A DNA stretch of 48,626 bases, taken from positions 1-48,626 of the forward strand of contig JANOQZ010000013.1 of assembly GCA_031415055.1 (NCBI GenBank). Direction: 5' to 3'. Position 1 is the first letter of the stretch. Each line of letters starts with the position of its first letter. Position numbers and translations under genes: made by a program. The notes under the pieces are model-generated. The model saw nothing but the letters and a program-made list of their open reading frames with translations, did no database searches and was not told where the DNA came from. The DNA comes from JANMOK01 sp031415055 (GTDB taxonomy: Bacteria > Pseudomonadota > Alphaproteobacteria > Rhodobacterales > Rhodobacteraceae). Of this stretch, positions 16,003-23,277 are shown piece after piece.

Positions 16003-17403
16003 TTGACGAAAGCGAAGAAAATCTCCGTGCCTGGGCAGGTTGACCCGCTGACTGCTTTGGCTATTCGATACGGTACCGACAAGTTTGGCTATCACGACTA
16101 TACACCGAATTATTGGCAATTGCTGTGCGACTGGCGCGACCGTCCGGTCAAAATGTTGGAAATCGGCGTTGGCGGTTATGCCGAGGAAGATCGCGGCGGT
16201 GAGTCATTGGCAGTCTGGCGCGATTTTTTCCCCAACGGGCAGATCACCGGTTTTGACATCCAAAAGAAAACCATGGTTTTGGGACCAAGGGTCACCATCC
16301 TGCAAGGCTCGCAAATTGACTCAGTGTTTCTGGCAGATTTGGTGAAAAACCATGGACCGTTTGACATTATTCTTGACGATGGCAGTCACCGAAATGAGCA
16401 TGTGATCGCCACGTTTGAACTGCTGTTCCCCAGTTTGAACATGGGCGGCATCTATATTGTCGAGGATACGCAGACCGCGTTTCACCCCCGCTTTGGCGGG
16501 ACTTTGGAACGCACGGCACCCAACTCCGTCGCCTATTTTGCCGAGTTGTTTGCGCAGATTGATCACGTCGAAATGAATGCGTTTCTCGACACCGGGATTC
16601 ATCCCATTGCGCGGTCGATCCGGTCCATGCAGCGGTTTCACAACATTGTGGCCATTCACAAAGAGGATAATACCTACCCTTCCAACTTTCGCTTTGACTA
16701 TGGCCACCCGCGCGTTGTCGAAACGATGCAGATTTTCGCAGATGTGATCAAAGACGATGCCAGCGAAAGCGGGTTGCTCAGCTATCACAAATTGCTGACG
16801 CGGGCTCCGCAGCCTAATGAAGCGGCACAGATCATCGAACGATTGATCGCGATGAAAGCTACGACACGGGCATTTTTTGGGCTGGCGATTGGCCACAGGC
16901 TGGCACAGGAAAGGTTGCTTGAGGCGGAAGAATTGGCGCGGTCGGCGTTGGTTTCCTATCCCTTTGATCCGACGCTTTTGGTCAAACTGTCGCTGGTGCA
17001 ACAACGGCAAGGCAATCTGCCGGCGGCGGTTGACACCGCAGTGCAGGCCGCTGCGCTGGCACCACGAGAATTGACGGTGCAGACCCGACTGACGCAGATA
17101 TTAATCGCTGCGGGGCGTTTTGAGGAAGCATTGGTAGCCGTCAACCGCGCGATTGCTTTGCGAAACAAGCGCGGCGTTTCCTATTATTTGAAAGGGCGGA
17201 TTCTGGTTTCTCTTGGCCAAAAAGATGATGCCATTACCGCTTTGAACGAAGCATTGGTGCACGACCCGTTGCTGGAACGCGCACGCGATTTGATTACTAC
17301 TTTGGAAACACGAACCTATGTCAATCTGCCGGTGGAGGAAGTTGAAGCCGTCGCCGCAGAACGAATGCAGAATGCAGGTCAAGCCGAGGATTGGCCAGTA
17401 TGA
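16003..17403 (+). CDS. Class I SAM methyltransferase fused to TPR repeats
   Basis: A 466-residue two-part protein. Residues about 15-215 resemble the CmcI/macrocin O-methyltransferase type: GTDKFGYHDYTPNYW, the SAM motif MLEIGVGGY, and FDIILDDGSHRNEHV followed by GGIYIVEDTQTAFH. Residues about 275-440 are helical TPR-like repeats (AEELARSALVSYPFDPTLLVKL; ALVAVNRAIALRNKRGVSYY). The substrate is unknown; such enzymes often act on sugars or secondary metabolites, and the TPR part suggests a protein partner. The start is TTG 16003 with only a weak ribosome site, and no in-frame ATG fits, so a start error or N-terminal damage is possible. Confidence 0.75.
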   Translation: MTKAKKISVPGQVDPLTALAIRYGTDKFGYHDYTPNYWQLLCDWRDRPVKMLEIGVGGYAEEDRGGESLAVWRDFFPNGQITGFDIQKKTMVLGPRVTILQGSQIDSVFLADLVKNHGPFDIILDDGSHRNEHVIATFELLFPSLNMGGIYIVEDTQTAFHPRFGGTLERTAPNSVAYFAELFAQIDHVEMNAFLDTGIHPIARSIRSMQRFHNIVAIHKEDNTYPSNFRFDYGHPRVVETMQIFADVIKDDASESGLLSYHKLLTRAPQPNEAAQIIERLIAMKATTRAFFGLAIGHRLAQERLLEAEELARSALVSYPFDPTLLVKLSLVQQRQGNLPAAVDTAVQAAALAPRELTVQTRLTQILIAAGRFEEALVAVNRAIALRNKRGVSYYLKGRILVSLGQKDDAITALNEALVHDPLLERARDLITTLETRTYVNLPVEEVEAVAAERMQNAGQAEDWPV

Positions 17404-17479
17404 CTGAAGGTGTTCACGCAAAAGTGGCACGATGTGCAGCGCGAAGGTAGCCAAGAAAGTGTATCGTTAGCTGCATATC

Positions 17480-17508
17480 TTGAAGCGGCGAAACGCGCTG
17501 CTTAGATC
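17480..17508 (+). promoter_or_regulatory. Possible rpoH promoter
   Basis: CTTGAAG (from 17479) with TAGATC 17 bases further (17503-17508) lies about 45 bp before the rpoH ATG. The -35-like box fits both the housekeeping and RpoH consensus (CTTGAA), which would allow autoregulation. The -10 box is weak, so this is tentative. Confidence 0.3.
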
Positions 17509-17552
17509 ACGGATATGAATGCCAGCACAGACCGGCATTGGGAGAGTGAGAG

Positions 17553-18449
17553 ATGAGTTACGCCAACCTACCGGCCCCGTCGCCGGAACAAGGCTTGTCG
17601 CGCTATCTACAGGAAATTCGCAAGTTCCCGATGTTGGAACAGGGCGAAGAATACATGCTGGCCAAGGCGTGGGTTGACCATCAGGACAGCCAAGCGGCGC
17701 ATAAATTGGTGACGTCGCATTTGCGATTGGCGGCGAAGATTGCGATGGGCTATCGCGGTTATGGACTGCCGACGGCGGAAGTGGTTTCCGAGGCGAATGT
17801 TGGCTTGATGCAGGCTGTAAAGCGGTTTGAGCCAGAAAAAGGTTTCCGTTTGGCGACCTATGCGATGTGGTGGATTCGCGCCTCGATCCAGGAATATATC
17901 TTGCGTTCGTGGTCATTGGTGAAAATGGGCACCACTTCGGCCCAGAAGAAACTGTTCTTCAACTTGCGCAAGGCCAAGAACAAAATTGGTGCGCTGGAAG
18001 AGGGTGATTTGAGGCCCGAGAATGTGGCGACAATCGCCAAACAATTGAACGTCACCGAGGCGGAAGTCGTGTCGATGAACCGGCGGATGAGCGGCGGCGA
18101 CGCCTCGCTGAACGCGCCGTTGAAATCGGACGGCGAAGGTGTGGGCGAATGGCAGGATTGGCTGGAAGATGAAGACGCCGATCAGGCGGCAACTTATGCC
18201 GAACGCGACGAACTGGACCAACGGCGCGAATTGCTAATGGCGGCGATGGAAGATTTGAACGAGCGCGAACGGCATATCCTGACCGAACGCAAGTTGAAGG
18301 ACGAGCCTTCGACGCTGGAAGAGCTGAGCGAACAGTTCAATGTCAGCCGCGAACGCATTCGCCAGATAGAAGTGCGGGCGTTTGAGAAATTGCAGAAGAA
18401 AATGCGTGAATTGGCACTTTCGCGGGGCATGGTTCCCGCGCTGAACTAA
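17553..18449 (+). CDS. rpoH: RNA polymerase heat-shock sigma factor RpoH
   Basis: A 298-residue sigma-70-family protein. Region 1.2/2 begins LSRYLQEIRKFPMLEQGEEY; region 2 has FRLATYAMWWIRASIQEYI; the RpoH box, QKKLFFNLRKAKNKIGA, separates it from other sigma factors; region 4.2 ends with SRERIRQIEVRAFEKLQKK. The start is supported by the GGGAGAGTGAGAG stretch just before the ATG. RpoH directs transcription of chaperone and protease genes after heat or oxidative stress. Rhodobacterales usually carry two rpoH copies, and which one this is cannot be told. A strong terminator follows. Confidence 0.96.
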   Translation: MSYANLPAPSPEQGLSRYLQEIRKFPMLEQGEEYMLAKAWVDHQDSQAAHKLVTSHLRLAAKIAMGYRGYGLPTAEVVSEANVGLMQAVKRFEPEKGFRLATYAMWWIRASIQEYILRSWSLVKMGTTSAQKKLFFNLRKAKNKIGALEEGDLRPENVATIAKQLNVTEAEVVSMNRRMSGGDASLNAPLKSDGEGVGEWQDWLEDEDADQAATYAERDELDQRRELLMAAMEDLNERERHILTERKLKDEPSTLEELSEQFNVSRERIRQIEVRAFEKLQKKMRELALSRGMVPALN

Positions 18450-18468
18450 ATGCGAGTAAAGCCCCGAG

Positions 18469-18496
18469 CGCGGCGTTGAAAAACGCCGCGTTTTTT
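18469..18496 (+). terminator. Rho-independent terminator of rpoH
   Basis: A perfect 9-bp GC-rich stem, CGCGGCGTT and AACGCCGCG, encloses a GAAA tetraloop and is followed by six T residues (18491-18496). It begins 19 bp after the rpoH stop. Confidence 0.93.
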
Positions 18497-18559
18497 GTTG
18501 CCTGTTGACTTGGAATCCTAACTGGCGTTTGGCTTGGCTGAACGAGCGGGAGGCGAACA

Positions 18560-18913
18560 ATGATTGCCTTGATCCTTATTCTTATCGTTATCGGGTTGCA
18601 CTTGTATTTCATGCTGCTTGAAATTGTGCTGTGGACCAAGCCAATTGGGCTGAAAACGTTTGGTAACACTGCCGAATTTGCCCAAACTTCCGCGCCTTTG
18701 GCCATGAACATGGGGCTTTATAACGGATTCTTGGCGGCGGGTTTGGCATGGGCCGTGATTGACGCTGGAAACGGCTGGATGGTGGAAGTGTTTTTCCTGT
18801 CTTTTGTCATCGTAGCCGGGTTATTTGGAGCTTATACGGTCAATAAGCGGATATTATTCGTGCAAGCCTTGCCCGCAGCTTTGGCATTGGCGGCGCTGAT
18901 AGTCGGTATTTGA
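18560..18913 (+). CDS. DUF1304 family membrane protein
   Basis: A 117-residue protein with four predicted membrane helices: about residues 2-22, 50-68, 75-92 and 98-116. It matches the DUF1304 pattern, with an N-terminal helix ending HLYFMLLEIVLW and the central MNMGLYNGFLAAGL segment. The function is unknown in the family. It stands alone after the rpoH terminator, with an AACGAGCGGGAGG ribosome region before the ATG. Confidence 0.85.
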   Translation: MIALILILIVIGLHLYFMLLEIVLWTKPIGLKTFGNTAEFAQTSAPLAMNMGLYNGFLAAGLAWAVIDAGNGWMVEVFFLSFVIVAGLFGAYTVNKRILFVQALPAALALAALIVGI

Positions 18914-19044
18914 GCCAGGCAATAGCTGGCAATTTGGCATCAGGTTGCGCCAAACCTGTTACATTTTCGTTGAAATAGTTTGCGATTTGGGTGCCGGTGC
19001 GGGTCTGCTGCTGTAATGGTTTTGGCATTCGTCGGTGAGATTTG

Positions 19045-19695
19045 ATGCGAATTCGTGCGACGATTTTGTTGGTCCTTGCAGGTTGTTTGCCGGTGTCGCC
19101 ACTGCCCGAACAACCCACCGATCTTGCCGTTTATGCTGCCAGCAAGGACAGCGGGCACGAAGTGCAGGCTATAGAGGCGGAACGCTATCCGCCGTATCTG
19201 CTGCGTTCTGCGGTATCATTTCCGACCGAAGAAGTGGCAGGTACGATCATTGTCGATCCGGGCAAGTTCCAGTTGTATCTTGTCTTGGACGAGGGCCGCG
19301 CCTTGCGATACGGCATTGCGGTCGGCAAAGAAGGCTTCGGCTGGTCGGGGACGGGTTACATCGGTCGCCGGGCACGTTGGCCGGGCTGGACCCCGCCACC
19401 GGAAATGATCCAACGCAAACCTGAACTGGAGCGTTGGGCCGACGGGATGCCGGGCGGGCGCAGTGACAATCCGCTGGGGGCCAGGGCGCTGTATATCTAT
19501 CTGAACGGCCATGACACCCAGATAAGGTTTCACGGCACCATTGAGCCCTATTCGATTGGCCGCCGCGCTTCATCGGGATGTTTTCGCATGTTCAACCAAG
19601 ATGTGATAGATTTGTATGATCGCGTGGCTGACGGGGCGAAGGTGGTGGTTTTGGCGGAGCCTTCTGCGGTGGTGGCAGCACAAGTTGCTCAATGA
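19045..19695 (+). CDS. L,D-transpeptidase (YkuD domain) lipoprotein
   Basis: A 216-residue protein whose signal sequence ends in a lipobox (LVLAGC), predicting a lipoprotein. The YkuD domain spans about residues 65-205: GTIIVDPGKFQLYLVLDEG opens it, and the active site is His163 in RFHGT with Cys179 in SSGCFRM. Such enzymes form 3-3 cross-links in peptidoglycan or attach proteins to it. The insertion PGWTPPPEMIQRKPEL between strands is normal for the alphaproteobacterial subfamily. ATG 19045 is preferred to the TTG directly before it. It is on the same strand as psd but 111 bp away. Confidence 0.9.
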   Translation: MRIRATILLVLAGCLPVSPLPEQPTDLAVYAASKDSGHEVQAIEAERYPPYLLRSAVSFPTEEVAGTIIVDPGKFQLYLVLDEGRALRYGIAVGKEGFGWSGTGYIGRRARWPGWTPPPEMIQRKPELERWADGMPGGRSDNPLGARALYIYLNGHDTQIRFHGTIEPYSIGRRASSGCFRMFNQDVIDLYDRVADGAKVVVLAEPSAVVAAQVAQ

Positions 19696-19806
19696 TCATG
19701 TGCCACAATTTTGCGCAGTGGACAGGAAAATGGCGAATTTGTTATTCAAAGCGTCGTTTCTGGTTGATCTCGGTTGAAGTAGGGGTTACCTGCCACACGT
19801 TTTCCG

Positions 19807-20517
19807 ATGGGGGATGCGGCAATTCAACTGCTTGGAACTTTTCTCAAACCCATGCACCGCGAGGGTCTTCCCTTCGTTGCCGTCTTTGCTTTGGCAACTT
19901 TAGGGCTGCTTTTCTTATGGGCACCATTGGGTTGGCTGGGCGTGTTGCTGACCATTTGGTGTTATTACTTTTTCCGCGACCCGTTTCGTGCTGTGCCAGA
20001 GCGACCGGGGCTGGTTGTCAGCCCCGCCGATGGGGTTGTTTCGGCGATTGCCGATAGCGTTGCTCCGCCAGAATTGGAGCTTGGCGACCAGATGTTCTGT
20101 CGTGTCAGCATTTTCATGTCGGTGTTCAATTGCCACGTCAATCGGATGCCGGTTGAAGGCACGATTGAAAAGGTGGCCTACCGACCCGGCAAGTTTATCA
20201 GTGCGGCGCGTGACAAGGCCAGCGACGACAATGAACGCAACGGTCTGCGTTTTGCCCTTGCCGATGGGCGGCAAATGGCGGTGGTGCAAATTGCAGGCTT
20301 GGTGGCCCGGCGGATTGTTTGTTTCGCGGTAGCCGGTCAGAAGCTGAACACTGGGCAGCGGTTTGGGCTGATCCGCTTTGGATCCCGGTTGGATGTTTAC
20401 CTACCTCTTGGCGTTGCACCTTTGGTTGCTATCGGCCAGACCATGGTCGCGGGCGAGACGGTGTTGGCCGACTTTGCAGCATCGCATCACACCGCCATGG
20501 CCGCCCGGAAGGACTGA
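19807..20517 (+). CDS. psd: Phosphatidylserine decarboxylase (archaeal-type short form)
   Basis: A 236-residue protein. Two hydrophobic segments at about residues 21-55 anchor it in the inner membrane, followed by FRDPFRAVPERPGLVVSPADG, FMSVFNCHVNRMPVEG and the self-cleavage motif RFGSRLDVYLP. Cleavage between Gly192 and Ser193 gives the pyruvoyl prosthetic group on Ser193. It decarboxylates phosphatidylserine to phosphatidylethanolamine. The substrate comes from PssA, encoded four bases downstream, and the product is methylated by the third gene. Confidence 0.95.
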   Translation: MGDAAIQLLGTFLKPMHREGLPFVAVFALATLGLLFLWAPLGWLGVLLTIWCYYFFRDPFRAVPERPGLVVSPADGVVSAIADSVAPPELELGDQMFCRVSIFMSVFNCHVNRMPVEGTIEKVAYRPGKFISAARDKASDDNERNGLRFALADGRQMAVVQIAGLVARRIVCFAVAGQKLNTGQRFGLIRFGSRLDVYLPLGVAPLVAIGQTMVAGETVLADFAASHHTAMAARKD

Positions 20518-20521
20518 GATT

Positions 20522-21271
20522 TTGCGCCACCCCCTAGCGCCACCCCGGCTGAATGTGGTGCAATTATTGCCTAATCTGCTGACTGTAACGGCTTTATGTG
20601 CCGGACTTACCGCGATCCGTTTTGCCTTGAGCGGCGATTATGCGGTGTCCGTTGCGTTGATTGTGTTGGCGGCGGTTCTTGATGGGCTTGACGGACGGCT
20701 GGCCCGAATGTTGCGCAGCGAAAGCGCCATTGGGGCGGAGTTGGATTCGCTGTGCGATTTTGTCAATTTCGGCGTCGCGCCTGCCCTAACTGTCTATCTT
20801 TGGGGCATGCAGAGCGCACAAGGTCCAGGTTGGATTGCAGTGTTGATCTATGCGGTATCCTGCTTGTTGCGGCTGGCGCGATTCAATGTCGACAGCCGGG
20901 ATGATTCCATCTGCACAGACAAGACTTATTTTACCGGCGTTCCGTCACCGGCGGGGGCATTGTTGGTTTTGTTGCCGGTCCATATCGCTTTCATACTGCC
21001 CACCGCACCCTTGCTGCCGCCGATTGCGGTGGCCGTCTATATGGGCGCGATTGGTGCGCTGATGATCAGCCGAATGCCGGTGCCATCGCTGAAATCGGCG
21101 CAGTTTCCCGTCTCGGCGGTGCGGTTGGTTGTCGTGGGATTTGTCGCCTTGGTGGCTGCACTGGTGACCTATCCATGGGTCACGCTGGCAGGCCTTGATC
21201 TGGCCTATCTGGCATTTCTGGCCATCGCTTGGCAACGGCGACGTTTTGGCACGACAGAGAAGGAACTTTGA
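20522..21271 (+). CDS. pssA: CDP-diacylglycerol--serine O-phosphatidyltransferase
   Basis: A 249-residue multi-pass protein. The CDP-alcohol phosphotransferase motif is complete (DG-x2-DG-x2-AR-x8-G-x3-D-x3-D): DGLDGRLAR, then eight residues, then GAELDSLCD. It makes phosphatidylserine from CDP-diacylglycerol and serine. The start is TTG 20522, placed eight bases after AAGGA (20509-20513) and four bases after the psd stop; no ATG is available without overlapping deep into psd in another frame. The non-ATG start may lower its translation relative to psd. It forms an operon with psd and pmtA. Confidence 0.93.
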   Translation: MRHPLAPPRLNVVQLLPNLLTVTALCAGLTAIRFALSGDYAVSVALIVLAAVLDGLDGRLARMLRSESAIGAELDSLCDFVNFGVAPALTVYLWGMQSAQGPGWIAVLIYAVSCLLRLARFNVDSRDDSICTDKTYFTGVPSPAGALLVLLPVHIAFILPTAPLLPPIAVAVYMGAIGALMISRMPVPSLKSAQFPVSAVRLVVVGFVALVAALVTYPWVTLAGLDLAYLAFLAIAWQRRRFGTTEKEL

Positions 21272-21272
21272 A

Positions 21273-21887
21273 ATGGAAATTCAAGCGATGCGCCGATCCT
21301 ATGCCCGTTGGGCACCGGTCTATGACCGCACATTCGGGGCGGTTACCAATGTCGGGCGAAGGCAAGCGGTGGCTTTGCTGAATGAACTTGGGGGCAGGAT
21401 ATTGGAAGTGGGTGTCGGCACCGGTATGTCGCTGGCGAACTATCAACCGGGAACAAAAGTTACCGGAATTGATGCCAGCGCCGAGATGCTGGACAAGGCG
21501 CGCGACAAGGTTGCCAAGCTGAGTCTGGCGCAGGTCGAGGGTCTGCATTTGATGGACGCGCGGGTGCTGGAATTTGCCGATGCAAGTTTTGACAATGTTG
21601 TCGCCATGCATGTGATCTCGGTCGTGCCTGAGCCTGAAAAAGTTCTGGCCGAAATGGTGCGGGTGTGCAAGCTAGGCGGTACCGTGCTGATCGTCAATCA
21701 CTTCGCCCGCAAGCAGGGCGTTTTGTCAGTGCTGGAAAGACTGACAGCGCCGATGGCGAACCTGCTGGGCTGGCACAGTGATTTTGAAATGGAGCGGGTG
21801 TTGGCGGTGGCGGGACTACGGGTCGTATCGCAAAAGACCCTGCCGCCGTTGGGTATGATGACGATGTTACGGCTGGCGCGGGAGTAG
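21273..21887 (+). CDS. pmtA: Phosphatidylethanolamine N-methyltransferase (Rhodobacter-type PmtA)
   Basis: A 204-residue class I methyltransferase that starts one base after the pssA stop and has an AAGGA-type site inside the pssA end. SAM motif I is RILEVGVGTGMSLANY; next come VTGIDASAEMLDKAR and the post-motif FDNVVAMHVISVVPEPEKV. The length and the N-terminus RRSYARWAPVYDRTFG fit the Rhodobacter sphaeroides-type PmtA, which methylates phosphatidylethanolamine three times to phosphatidylcholine. Placement directly behind psd and pssA strongly supports this over ubiquinone or other small-molecule methyltransferases. Confidence 0.85.
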   Translation: MEIQAMRRSYARWAPVYDRTFGAVTNVGRRQAVALLNELGGRILEVGVGTGMSLANYQPGTKVTGIDASAEMLDKARDKVAKLSLAQVEGLHLMDARVLEFADASFDNVVAMHVISVVPEPEKVLAEMVRVCKLGGTVLIVNHFARKQGVLSVLERLTAPMANLLGWHSDFEMERVLAVAGLRVVSQKTLPPLGMMTMLRLARE

Positions 21888-21892
21888 CCTCG

Positions 21893-22399
21893 CTACAGCG
21901 CTGATCGTGCGATGATCATTGCCATGGCCCGCCCGTCTGAGGCTTTGCGCGACAGGGTGCCGGTTTGGACGAAACCGTGGAGGTAGTAGCAGTCTTGGGC
22001 GGTTGGGTTGTCCGCGCGGATTTCAGCGTTGATTGTGCGGTAGGCTTTGGTTCGGGCTAATTGCAGGTTCCAATGCATCAGGGTTGACCCGATGCCAGAC
22101 CGAGTTAGTCGCATGCGCACAGACGTGCCGATGTCGCCGAGGCCGGGCTCCATTTCCTCGATGTGCTGAATGGCGAGCAGGGTTCCGCTTGGGTCGAAGG
22201 CGAGGGTGAAGATGACAGTTGCAGGGTAGTTTTGCAAAAAATTGTTCTAGCGTTCGATGGTGCGTGGGCTGGTGTAAGCCGTCAAGTTTCCGGCCGCTAT
22301 GATCGGGTTGAGGAGAGCGACGATAACGGCGGCGTCGGATCGGCTTGCGGGGCGCAGTAAGGGTGCTGTTAGGGCACCCGCCCCGTTATTTCGACTCAC
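21893..22399 (-). pseudogene. GNAT acetyltransferase gene interrupted by an in-frame TAG
   Basis: The minus-strand frame reads LLRPASRSDAAVIVALLNPI then AAGNLTAYTSPRTIER, a typical GNAT N-terminus, then a TAG stop (22247-22249), and continues in the same frame with NNFLQNYPATVIFTLAFDP and a normal GNAT acetyl-CoA region (IGTSVRMRLTRSGIGSTL; DCYYLHGFVQTG). No indel is needed: a single base change, such as CAG to TAG, explains it. A GTG at 22399, overlapping the stop of the upstream gene, is the most likely original start. The downstream piece alone would lack the substrate-binding helices. Readthrough or a sequencing error cannot be excluded. It converges on pmtA. Confidence 0.7.
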
Positions 22400-23109
22400 A
22401 GCTCGGCCAATTCTTTCTTTTTGCCCAAGACGCCCTTGACCAAATTGTGGATGCCATCTGCGCCCCCCGCTAGGAGCAATGCTGTAAGCATAACGTCGGC
22501 AATGCGAAACCATTGCAATTGCATGTCCGTTTCAGCCAATGCGCCGGTAATTGCACCGTTCGCATCGGTGGGCAAGAATTGTCCTAGCACACGGATACCT
22601 GCACTTGCGGCAATCAGTCCAAGCAACGTGGCAGCGGCTGCTGCTTCAGCAGTCTTCATGGCCGTAATCGGCATGCCGTTTTCGAAAGCAATATCTCTGG
22701 CTGCCAGAAGGTCTGTACGGATCGTGTCGATTGTCTTGCGCAATTTTGTGACTTCAGCATCATGCGCGGCGTTGATCGAATCATCGGCGCCAGGTGCGAT
22801 TATGCGACTGTTCTCGACCTCCAAAGCACTTTCATAAAGTGTCAGTTTCTGAGCGAGCCGGTTGGCTTGTTTTGCATTCTCCTGCTCCTTCGGCTCGTAT
22901 CTGTTGTTGATGTAGACTTCAACCGCGCGCTCAATAACGGCAGCGACTAGGATCAAAGTCACGAACAGTATTCCTATATTTTCGATTTTAGTTTGGTCGA
23001 GACTCACTTCGACGAAATCTTGGAACGCCGCCCAAACGGCGACGACGAAAACGGCAAGGAGGATTAAACCATACAAGACGACTTGGTATTTTCGCATAAC
23101 GGCCCCCAT
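22396..23109 (-). CDS. Multi-pass membrane protein with a central coiled coil, unknown function
   Basis: A 237-residue protein of no family I can name. Hydrophobic helices are at about residues 9-28 and 44-60, then a charged helical stretch (about 70-140, rich in Glu, Lys, Ala and Leu) likely to be a coiled coil. After it come helices at about 152-172 and 203-218, ending LLLAGGADGIHNLVKGVLG. A Gly-Gly-x-x-Gly-Ile-His motif in a last helix recalls small holin-like or scaffold membrane proteins, but this is a weak hint. A second ATG at 23097 with GGGGG before it is an alternative start. The gene may be co-transcribed with the broken GNAT gene. Confidence 0.7.
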   Translation of the reverse strand: MGAVMRKYQVVLYGLILLAVFVVAVWAAFQDFVEVSLDQTKIENIGILFVTLILVAAVIERAVEVYINNRYEPKEQENAKQANRLAQKLTLYESALEVENSRIIAPGADDSINAAHDAEVTKLRKTIDTIRTDLLAARDIAFENGMPITAMKTAEAAAAATLLGLIAASAGIRVLGQFLPTDANGAITGALAETDMQLQWFRIADVMLTALLLAGGADGIHNLVKGVLGKKKELAEL

Positions 23110-23277
23110 AAATTGGAATTTGCAAAAGTGTTGACGTTAATGGCGAAATAATAGCAGATATTTAGTTGTCGGGCTATGATTTATCGCCTGACCAACTTGG
23201 ATTGACCGCAATGGGCTGGTTCCAAATGGCGGTGCCGGCAAAGGATATATTGCATCGATGCCGACGTGGCGTTTTCG

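Noticed and set aside
22247..22513. Separate 88-codon minus-strand gene starting at 22513
   Set aside because: Its first half lies in another frame of the membrane protein gene, and its second half is the N-terminal part of the interrupted GNAT gene.
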